DNA of 64,000 nucleotides from Aureobasidium sp. EXF-3400 (Eukaryota > Ascomycota > Dothideomycetes > Dothideales > Saccotheciaceae). Below the pieces are notes generated by a model. The model was not told the DNA's origin, did no database searches, and saw only the letters and a list, made by a program, of their open reading frames with translations. The stretch covers positions 124,001 to 188,000 of the forward strand of contig SWBL01000015.1 in NCBI GenBank assembly GCA_024195585.1, in the 5' to 3' direction. Of the stretch, positions 1-7,678 are shown in pieces. The translations under genes were made by a program, and so were the position numbers. The first letter of the stretch is position 1; every line of letters starts with the position of its first letter.

Positions 1-1141
1 CTGGTTCTGGCTCGGGCTCGGGAGGCGGCGGTGGGGATTCTTCGACGCCACCTTTCTTCTTCTTCTTCTTTCCCGTACCGAAGGCAGACCATGGATTGTC
101 GTCCTCTTTTGGCTCTTCCTCAGCGGGTGGGGGTGCGGACTCTCCAGGCATGTCGCCTCCGTCTGCGTCTCCGAAGCCAAAGTCAAAAGCGTTCTTCGCT
201 TTCTTCTTGTCCTTCTTGCCAGCGCCGAAAGTGGCCCAACCGTCGTCCTCGGCAGGTTTGGTTCCCCAAGCTCCACTAGCACCAAAACTGAAACTGTTGC
301 TGCCACCAAAATCCACGTCGACTTTTGGTGGTCCATCGTCGGGGGTGGGATCGTCGAGTGGAGGATCGGGTTCAGCATTCTTGCCCTTCTTTTTCTTCTT
401 CTTGCTAGACGCAGTCGTGAACCCTCCCCAGTCGTCTTCTTCTGCGGGAGCCTCTTCTACGGGTGGTGGATCGTCTTGCTTCTCTTCCTCGTCTTTGTTT
501 TCCTCGTCGTCTAGGGCGCCCCAGCTGAAAGCACTACTCTTCTTGTCCTTTTTACCTTTCTTCTTTCCGTCGTCCCAGTCATCATCATCATTGCCTCCTC
601 CTTCTCCACCATCTGCTCCTCCACTGCCTCCAGCATCGCCAGGTGCATCGCCGTTGCCATCACCTTCTGCCTTCTTCTCCTTCTCTTCGTTGTCGCTGTC
701 CCAGCTGTTCTTTGCCGCAGCAGCGCCCTTTTTCTTCTTCTTGTGCTCGCGCAAGTTCTCACGGTATTCAAAGTCAACCTTCGGTCTAGATGGGCAAAGT
801 GGCCCTTCTTCGCATTTTCGAGAGGTACGAGTAGAAGTGGCAGGTGAAGGCGCATAAGCAGGTGGCTCGATATTCAAGGTCGCAAGGGCATCGCTTGTCG
901 TATAATCAGGTGGGGAGTCGTTTAGGCAGTCGTTATAATTCGGGGGCGCTTCTTCGATATCGAGCGACGGTAGAGTGGGTAGTTTGAGGGGATTCGTAAA
1001 CGTTTCATCGTAATGGTCGTTGTATGCAAGGCCAACGCATTTCTGCAGCAGTCGTTGGGTCGTTTCGCTGGTTGGTGGAAGCTTCAAGTCGAGGGACTGC
1101 GGAAGACGCGCCGACAACGCGGGCGCGACAGGAACCGCCAT
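1..1141 (-). CDS. Low-complexity protein with three PPxY and several WxxF motifs (3' partial)
   Basis: The frame is open without a stop from an ATG at 1141 (GACGAC-ATG-GCG context) to the left edge, giving about 380 visible residues with the C-terminus missing. I do not recognise a catalytic domain. The first ~60 residues are ordinary. Three PPxY motifs follow at about residues 66-69 (PPNY), 77-80 (PPDY) and 93-96 (PPAY). The rest is low complexity: acidic Asp/Glu/Gly stretches alternate with Lys runs (KKKKKG) and recurring Trp-centred motifs such as DDWGGF, GWATF and NPWSAF, i.e. WxxF. PPxY motifs are known ligands of WW domains in Rsp5/Nedd4 ligases, and WxxF motifs are found in endocytic adaptor ligands. 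From these I infer a trafficking or ubiquitin adaptor, unproven. The open plus-strand frame at 96-857 is an antisense shadow of the biased codons. The frame stays open upstream of 1141, so a further 5' exon cannot be excluded. Confidence 0.7.
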   Translation of the reverse strand, partial: MAVPVAPALSARLPQSLDLKLPPTSETTQRLLQKCVGLAYNDHYDETFTNPLKLPTLPSLDIEEAPPNYNDCLNDSPPDYTTSDALATLNIEPPAYAPSPATSTRTSRKCEEGPLCPSRPKVDFEYRENLREHKKKKKGAAAAKNSWDSDNEEKEKKAEGDGNGDAPGDAGGSGGADGGEGGGNDDDDWDDGKKKGKKDKKSSAFSWGALDDEENKDEEEKQDDPPPVEEAPAEEDDWGGFTTASSKKKKKKGKNAEPDPPLDDPTPDDGPPKVDVDFGGSNSFSFGASGAWGTKPAEDDGWATFGAGKKDKKKAKNAFDFGFGDADGGDMPGESAPPPAEEEPKEDDNPWSAFGTGKKKKKKGGVEESPPPPPEPEPEP

Positions 1142-2322
1142 GTCGTCCCAATCTACTGCATCAACTACCTCTTTCAAGAGACCCAGAAGATGGCAAGAGA
1201 GGTTGTTGTGTTTGGATCCAGATCCGGTTTTCTTGGGTATATTCTAAAGAATGAGCGTGTTGAGTTACTCTCGCGCCAACAAGCAGGGAAATAATTGCGG
1301 CGGCTGGGAAGTGCAATCAAAAGACACCAACCAAGCAGGGGAGCTGATAGATAATTCGTCGCGGACCAAGCAGCAGTCACAAGACTATAACGAGATGTGA
1401 TGCGCGTCTCTTGTATCCCCCTCTTGTATACAGTAGTACACCAATCAATGCAAAGAGGCAGCAAGGGTTCTTCAAATTCCCATTGCCGTCGTGCAGTTGC
1501 TCGCGGGATCAGTGAAAAAAAGGAGAACGACACCAACTTGCCAGAGCGTCTCGAATGCCACACTTGTACCTACTATGATCAGTCACATCTAGCCGGGAAT
1601 ATTCGTCCGTATGTAAAATGCGCCATAGCTGTCGCTCGCCCCGCTGCATGAAGAGGGGCAAACCGCAATCAACTTGTCGTGGATCGTAGAGCCGACTGAC
1701 CGCCAATTCGGCGACGAAAGAGGGTGTGGGGCTTCTCCGTTCTCGCCGGAATCACCCCCAGGCGTGTCACTCGTAGCGGCCGTCTTGACAAGTTGACAGC
1801 TGCTATTCTTTGATCTTCTCTTTGTTCAGACGCTCTTGTTCTTGCAAGACAAGAGGATGCAACATCTTTCTGAGCCTCAAAAGTCAAACGGCAAGAATGA
1901 ACTCACTGCAGGGTGATGCGCAAAAGTACGTGCATGAGCGTGACCCTGCATGCAAATGGATGTCGGCATTGTCTGAAGCCTAGACGGTTACACATAGCGG
2001 TGTGAAAACTTGCAGAAAGAGCAACATGCGTATTGCCGCCTGTAGAGCTATCACGCATATACCTTCGTATACCGGCTCCCAACAGCAGTAGAACTTGTCC
2101 TGGTTGGGACACTCGGCTTTCTACAGCGACACTAATGTCGAAAACACGTCAATATTGCAAGGCTTAGGGTACAATTTTGGAGATATGTGATATGTTTCAT
2201 TCATTGTCGTCATTGTCTGTTTCCTGATTTATGTACCTCCATGTCCGTTGATCGTATGCTGTTGTTGTTCTCGTGGTCTTCATGATTGGGTTCTTTGATC
2301 GTCGGGCAAGCTTGAGGATGGC
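1142..2322. other. Intergenic, nothing recognised
   Basis: About 1.2 kb between the divergent-side start of the PPxY protein and the 3' end of the I78 inhibitor gene. Short frames exist on both strands but none shows coherent codon use, a domain, or splice continuity. It probably holds the PPxY gene's promoter. Confidence 0.5.
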
Positions 2323-2685
2323 TTAACCGTGAGTGACCTTGTGTACGGTACCGTCATCGCCAACGTGGATGTTGAGACTATGCCTCTGTCAGTCTCGTTC
2401 TTGTCTTCCTGTATCTTCTCTCTGTGTTCTTACCGATCGGGGTTGTGGTCCATGGTCATCATCGAGTCGCCCTTGACGACACGGTGCTGCTGAGGCAGGT
2501 CCTTCTTTGCGAATGTCTGTACCATCTCTGTCAGAGACAATCTCTGGATTGTCATAGGTAGGAGAGCCGACACATACCATGTTATCGCTGCTGTCGCCGA
2601 GCTTCTTGCCCATGAGCTGGTCCATCCACTTGGAGGTCTTGTCGTCGCCGCCGCTGGACTGCATTCCGGGGATCACGAGAGGCAT
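2323..2685 (-). CDS. Small I78-type peptidase inhibitor family protein
   Basis: Three exons (2685-2578, 2516-2434, 2377-2323) join to 81 residues. Introns begin GTATGT and GTAAGA and end CAG and TAG. The spliced C-terminal half carries the I78 family pattern: a LPxxHRVVK segment, then GDSMTMDxxPDRLN spacing (here GDSMMTMDHNPDRLNIHV), then DDGTVHKV and a terminal HG. I78 proteins are small inhibitors of subtilisin-like serine proteases; fungal members are usually cytosolic and short. There is no signal peptide, so it would act inside the cell, for example on vacuolar-type proteases (inference). The first ~35 residues (MPLVIPGMQSSGG...) are hydrophilic and family-variable. The start is the only in-frame ATG that gives this length. 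Unspliced, exon 1 alone reads through into nonsense. Confidence 0.8.
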
Positions 2686-3051
2686 GATTGGGTATGTGGT
2701 TGTTAGGTTGTGGTTTGATGTAGGTGTCTTGTATGTTCAAGTGAGAGGAATTGTGAGAGCTTTATGAAGTTTGCGAGTGAGGAGGGGCAGGAAGCCACAA
2801 AGGTGTTGCCTTGGATTCCTGCCACCAAAACGGCCGGCCCTATGACGTCGCCTCGGTCGGGCTTGACAACACAGATAGGCCTGGACAAAGATTGATCAAA
2901 TGACCTCCTTTACGTATGTGCTCGGATAGTCAATGACTGTTGTTTGATTAACTCAGGTATGATCTATCTTCAGTGTAGAGAAATAGGTATATTCGTGATT
3001 GGGTGGCAGGAATATGATTTTGAGCCTCTTCCGCTAATCGATGCATCTCCA
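2686..3051. other. Intergenic spacer, nothing recognised
   Basis: A 366-bp gap between two minus-strand genes. It should contain the promoter of the I78 gene and the 3' end of the oxidoreductase. I see no coherent coding frame. Confidence 0.5.
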
Positions 3052-4518
3052 TCACTTCTTGAGCAGATACTCTTTACTGACCAATGTCTGTAATACTCCG
3101 TACACTCCAGAGATCGGCCAGATAGACCACACCTTTTGGGTGGCCCGATCACTCCATCCTTGGGAGCCCCCGCCACTACTGTTCACGCAAGCCTTATCAA
3201 AAGCACTGGGTAAATGCTCGGCTTTGTACTTGCTTCTTAATGCCTGATACGACTCTTCATCGTAGATGTCCCAGAATTCTGTTTCAGAATAGAATGCTTG
3301 AGCATACAACCATTTTCTGCCTCCGTGGTTTCGCACAAGGCTTTCTAGCTGGCGATTTCGCTCAATGACTTCTGCCGGACTATTCGCTCCATTCGGACCC
3401 CAAACACCGACGTTGATAAGAAGATCGGACCCGATAGCTTGCGGATGGAAGGAAGGCTGTCGTGTCCATGGCTTCATCGGGCACAACCATAACGGATAGA
3501 AGCCGAATGTCTTGTCGACTGCAACGACAAAATCTTTGACGTTTGCAGCAGGGATTGCTAGGTCTTGGATGATATATTGCTGCATGTGTCCACTGGCATG
3601 CAGGGCATGATACATTGTACTTGTTTGCATAAAGTCATCCAGAGCCCATCGAGTTATACGATTGAACGGAACCATAAAGTAGTTGAAGGCGTATTTGCCC
3701 ATCCAGAAGGCACCGCGATCGTAACGGAAGAGATAGTCAGCCAAAGGCACGGCTTCTATAATCGGACCGCCAGCTTTTTGTGTCGCTTGATCTGCATGCA
3801 TGTAGAACCATGGATCTCGAGGACCTTGGAATCTCTGTATGCGCGTCTCACGGGATATAGAAGAGGTCAGACGGCCAGTGACAACTATGCCTCTGTGCAA
3901 AGATACAAGAAATCCGTCCACGTAGTCGTTATCAGGATCCACACTAGCGGTCTTCATCGTCTCCAAGGTTTCTTCCAGCGACTGGCATGGGGTGTATGTG
4001 GTCTCAACGTATCTCGCTGCGTCAACGAGCTGTATTTCCATCATGGTTGTTACTCCCAACGTGCCCAACGAGCTAGTCGCACCATAGAAAAGGTCCGCAT
4101 TTGATTCAGAAGAAGCCTTGACAACTTCTCCATCGGGCAGCACAATCTCGATCCAGTTGACAGTACAATCGAAGGAGCCATGCTTGAAACTCGAAGACTC
4201 TCCTCCGGTACCACTGAATCCTCCACCAGCGGTAATGCCTTTAAACTCCATCACTACGGGTGGTACCAGGCCTAGGGGAATTGTTGCTTCAACCAGTCTG
4301 TCCATGGGAACGTTGGGCTCCACCAATGCTGTTTTTGTCGATTTGTCCACCGAGAGAACATGATCCAAAGAACTAGTGTCGATCATCCTGCTTCGATCGA
4401 CCGAGTAGTTCCTTGTCGAGTTGGTCGAGCCATGGAATATTCGAAATTGCTCTTTCCGTGAGTACAAATCCTTCAGACGAGCCGATATATGTTTTACGGT
4501 CTCATCGTGATTGTCCAT
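3052..4518 (-). CDS. FAD-binding oxidoreductase, DIMINUTO/DHCR24 (Delta24-sterol reductase)-like
   Basis: Intronless, 488 residues from the ATG at 4518 (MDNHDETVK); the open frame extends a little further upstream but only to a non-ATG codon. The N-terminal half is a PCMH-type FAD domain. It shows the family signature GGGFSGTGGESSSFKHG, followed by NWIEIVLPDGEVVKAS and DLFYGATSSLGTLGV, as in plant DIMINUTO and animal DHCR24. The C-terminal half keeps the family's NVGVWGP and GGRKWLYAQAFY blocks. Known members reduce or isomerise the sterol side-chain C24 double bond. Fungi make ergosterol without that step, so the substrate here is uncertain: it may be a sterol or another hydrophobic compound. 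It is divergently paired with the C6 transcription factor starting at 5065, suggesting a shared promoter and perhaps regulation by that factor (inference). No clear membrane anchor is seen at the chosen start. Confidence 0.85.
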   Translation of the reverse strand: MDNHDETVKHISARLKDLYSRKEQFRIFHGSTNSTRNYSVDRSRMIDTSSLDHVLSVDKSTKTALVEPNVPMDRLVEATIPLGLVPPVVMEFKGITAGGGFSGTGGESSSFKHGSFDCTVNWIEIVLPDGEVVKASSESNADLFYGATSSLGTLGVTTMMEIQLVDAARYVETTYTPCQSLEETLETMKTASVDPDNDYVDGFLVSLHRGIVVTGRLTSSISRETRIQRFQGPRDPWFYMHADQATQKAGGPIIEAVPLADYLFRYDRGAFWMGKYAFNYFMVPFNRITRWALDDFMQTSTMYHALHASGHMQQYIIQDLAIPAANVKDFVVAVDKTFGFYPLWLCPMKPWTRQPSFHPQAIGSDLLINVGVWGPNGANSPAEVIERNRQLESLVRNHGGRKWLYAQAFYSETEFWDIYDEESYQALRSKYKAEHLPSAFDKACVNSSGGGSQGWSDRATQKVWSIWPISGVYGVLQTLVSKEYLLKK

Positions 4519-5064
4519 GTCGATTGAGGGTTGTGTTGTTAAGGAGGTTGCTGATTCGGTCAGTGTCGGAGAGCTGAGTCGTGTTCCCTCTTTCAAAGTT
4601 TTGGGACCGAGGATAGTATTATGGTAGTTCGCAATTATTTTGTATAGATCTGAATGTGTCTATAGTGCGCGTGTCGATTTGTTGGTCGCTCCTTCCGCAG
4701 GCACCCGGTGCAAGCACAGCAAAAGCATCCGTTGACATCCCCATCAGAAGCGTTCCCAACCTCCATCTGCTCGGACTCGACCGGACTTGACCCCTCCATG
4801 AAGAGATATGTCACACGAACACCTAAAGGAATGCACAGTTCCTTTGGCAGATAAGAATTGTCCACTGAGAGTCGTAACATTGTCGACTCTCTATGGTCTT
4901 CACTACCGTCTAGAAAGGACTGTGCATTTTGATGGCTCCAGCGCCGCCTGGTCGTGAGAGCGGGGAGTGACAGAATTTAGCACACCATTTTTTCTCCATC
5001 TCCAAACATCACCCGCGAAGCAGTGTGTACCCGAGTGGCTGCTTCCAAAGACAACCGCACCGAA
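4519..5064. promoter_or_regulatory. Divergent promoter region, oxidoreductase / C6 transcription factor
   Basis: A 546-bp segment between two divergent start codons; both genes must draw their 5' signals from it. No other gene is visible. A regulator divergently facing an enzyme often controls it in fungi, but I did not find a convincing paired CGG site to prove it. Confidence 0.5.
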
Positions 5065-6856
5065 ATGGACGGCGCCGAACAGAGCCGTCCAGCAAAGCGT
5101 CAACGTATCGGCAAAGCGTGCACATCGTGTCGCACATCGAAAGCCCGCTGCGAAATTCAACAGGACGCTGACGCGTGCCATCGCTGTCAAGTACTCGAGT
5201 TCGTGCCCGCTAGACTACCATGGCATATCACCTAACATCAAGTCAAGCCTCGAGTGTGAGCTTCCAAAGCGCTCGGCTCGTGCTTCGGCGGCGACTCATT
5301 TGAACGATGATAGCAATGTCGAGGCTCGACTCGCACGAGTTGAGCGAATGATCGCCAAACTGTCCGAAGCGGTCTTCCCTCACGCCGAGTCTACCCTCAA
5401 TGGAACCGTTGATGCGAATCTCGATGGTCACCCAGGAGGCGACTCTACGGATGCAGTCATTGCCAACAACTACCCAAAACCTGTCGAGATTCTACAAGAC
5501 CTGCAATCTGAACTTTACGCTCAACCCGGCAGACCTTCATCAGAACAAATCGATTTGGTCTCTGTTGGACTGCTGTCTCTCGATACCGCAGTCAAGCTCC
5601 TCCGAACGTGAGTACTATAACTCGACGCCATGACCATACACAGTATTACCTGTGTGTGCTAAACTCCTGACAGGTCCATCAACAGGTACAGCAAGTGGAT
5701 TCCTTTAGCAGAGGTTGTCAAGTTTGTCAGCAATGTGTCCCAAGGTTTCTCTCGGAGTTCACCTCTCTTGATGAACGTGCTTTGCTTGCTGGCAACTCGA
5801 TACCACCCTGAAGTTCCCTCACAGACAGTTCAAGATGTGTACAAACACGTGAAACGTCTCGTTGCGGATGCAATCATCGACACACCTCCGGTTGCAAGTA
5901 GTGTCGTTCAGGCGCTGACTTTGCTCTGTCTCTTCAGTCCTACAGTCCAGACCGACAAACCTTTGGATAGTTGGCACCTGAGCGCCAGCGCTGCCAATCA
6001 TGCAGTCGTCTCTTTCGGACCAAGCAACGTTAGACAACCAAGTGTAGCTGAGGAACGTACTACTGAGCAATTGCGCGTTTGGAGTGGGCTCTGCCTTACT
6101 CACCTGCAACACTCGATCGGCAGTGGCCGACCGCTCAGTATCTCGATCCGCCTCGTGGATGGTTGTCGTCGTCTGCTGGACCAGCCTACAATCATGCCAT
6201 TTGATACACCACTGGTAGCCGAGCTACAGTTCTACATCTGTCTCCACACAGCTCTACAAAGCCCTACGGCGACTCCAGAATCTGCTTTTACGCCTTGGGA
6301 CCTAGCGTGGAGTCGTTTCCTTACCAACTCCGGTCCGCCTAGAACCCTCGAACTATCTCATTGGTTTGGACATCTGTTACTCCACCGCCGCAACGCTTCT
6401 TCTCAGCAGCGCTTATCACCACAGGCCATGCACGAAAAAAACATACCAGCCTGGCGGGAAAGTGCGAATATCGTTTCACAGTTTGTGCGTCACTCTTCCG
6501 ACCAAGCACCTGATCTACCCGACTTCGCTTTCTTCATCGCATCCTACGCTGCACTGGTGCTGTGTGAAAGCGCGATCGATCATCATCTGGTCGAAAACTT
6601 GCGGGCATACCTCTTCAAGGTCGCATGCGGCGAATCACACATTGCGTTCAAGCATGGGCAAATCATACAACGCGCACTGGAGAGATCAAGACATGCAGAT
6701 CCAACCGTTGAAGATGGTACGATTGACGGTGTCGAGATGCTGCCTCACGCTACTGGAACGCCTATGCTTCCTCAACTTATGGGCATGAGTGATCTTGATG
6801 CCTTGACTGGATTCGAAGTCTTCGGCGAATACTTCACTGTCGAGAGTCTGTTGTAG
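5065..6856 (+). CDS. Zn2Cys6 (C6) fungal transcription factor
   Basis: Exons 5065-5190, 5243-5607 and 5674-6856 give about 557 residues. Near the N-terminus, after a basic PAKRQR stretch, lies a C6 zinc cluster: CTSCRTSKARC, then CHRC. The remainder is the usual helical fungal regulator body, ending FEVFGEYFTVESLL. The second intron (GTGAGT...CAG) is clear. The first is a 52-nt GTACTC...CAAG intron with a CTAAC branch site. It restores the frame and supplies a sixth Cys in SSLEC, but spaced five residues after CHRC instead of the usual six to nine. An alternative reading without the intron would place YSSSC at the correct spacing but needs a frameshift. Either the spacing is unusual or the copy or sequence has a 2-nt defect. 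Target genes are unknown; the divergent oxidoreductase is a candidate. Confidence 0.8.
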
Positions 6857-7678
6857 TGACTGGCCATCGACAATTGAGTCTCACGTTGAACAACTCTGAT
6901 CATCTCAATTCTGACCATTTGTGCATTGCAAACACCGATCTGTAAGTCGTTTTGTTCACTGTTAAATCCTACACACATGGCGATGAAGACACTACAGACA
7001 ATAACAGATACTTATGATTCCTAACTACACCCTCCTATCCTAACCCTTTACTCATCTAGAGTCTATGGGTCAGGTGGGAGAACGGATATGATTGCAACAA
7101 AAGGCAAATCTGAGCCACAAAACACAACTTTCTTTCATGCAAGGACTCTTCGTTGAGATTGATGCTAACTGATAGTCGTAGGATGTTCGAATGCGGAGGG
7201 TTAGATGATTGAACTCCTCGTGTGCTAAAGTCCGTGACATCTGCGCTTCTTCCACGCAGGTGCCGAGCGACGACCTTACTATCAAAAGGCACAATGCTTT
7301 CTAGACTAGAGATACATCCAGAGAGAGCCTTCAGTCCATAATATCTCGATGGATACCGCCCTGTTTTTCGAAGATATCGTGCATTTCAATAGCTATACGC
7401 GTTACATGCTCTTGCACACGGGGAAGATCAACCGACAAGTTTTCCGACAGGTTTCCCGACGCTCTTCTGCGGAACTGCGCGGTTCTCCGCGGTTCTCCGC
7501 AGGACTTAACAATCCACCACCAAACTTCACACCTGACCGATCACTTCGTCCGACGGTGTCCGACGGCAGAGGACCATCATAAAATAGTTATCTAGGACTG
7601 TCCACCTTTCTCGATAACAACACTTTCGTCTCTCAGTCTAATAAGCTAGCTTCGCCTCGCATATTATTGCCCGTCACG
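6857..7678. promoter_or_regulatory. Intergenic; promoter of the DpaL-M20 fusion
   Basis: About 820 bp between two plus-strand genes. No coding frame looks real. It contains the GC-rich direct repeat described separately and, towards 7600, a pyrimidine-rich leader before the fusion gene's ATG. Confidence 0.5.
7470..7500. promoter_or_regulatory. Tandem GGTTCTCCGC repeat with an inverted half-copy
   Basis: The decamer GGTTCTCCGC occurs twice in immediate tandem (7481-7490 and 7491-7500). The preceding bases GCGGAAC (7470-7476) are the inverse complement of its GTTCTCCGC end, allowing one mismatch. The CGG/CCG content and arrangement resemble a binding site for zinc-cluster regulators. It lies about 180 bp upstream of the fusion gene start, a plausible position for an upstream activating sequence. 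This is inference from pattern only. Confidence 0.35.

Noticed and set aside
96..857. Long plus-strand open frame of 253 codons
   Set aside because: It is the antisense of the Lys/Asp/Gly-rich protein on the minus strand. The Ser/Phe/Pro-rich reading is what such codon bias produces in reverse.
1142..2322. Search of gene-free stretches for tRNA or rRNA genes
   Set aside because: No cloverleaf-compatible sequence with A and B boxes was recognised here or in the other large gaps; a covariance-model scan would be needed to be certain.
3565..4104. Plus-strand frame of 179 codons inside the FAD oxidoreductase
   Set aside because: Antisense shadow; the minus strand carries a full conserved enzyme.
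4519..4596. Upstream extension of the FAD oxidoreductase frame
   Set aside because: It begins at TTG, not ATG; the first ATG at 4518 already gives a complete family protein.
7481..7500. Tandem decamer as a transposon end or target-site duplication
   Set aside because: No element lies between the copies; they are directly adjacent, so a regulatory or slippage origin is likelier.
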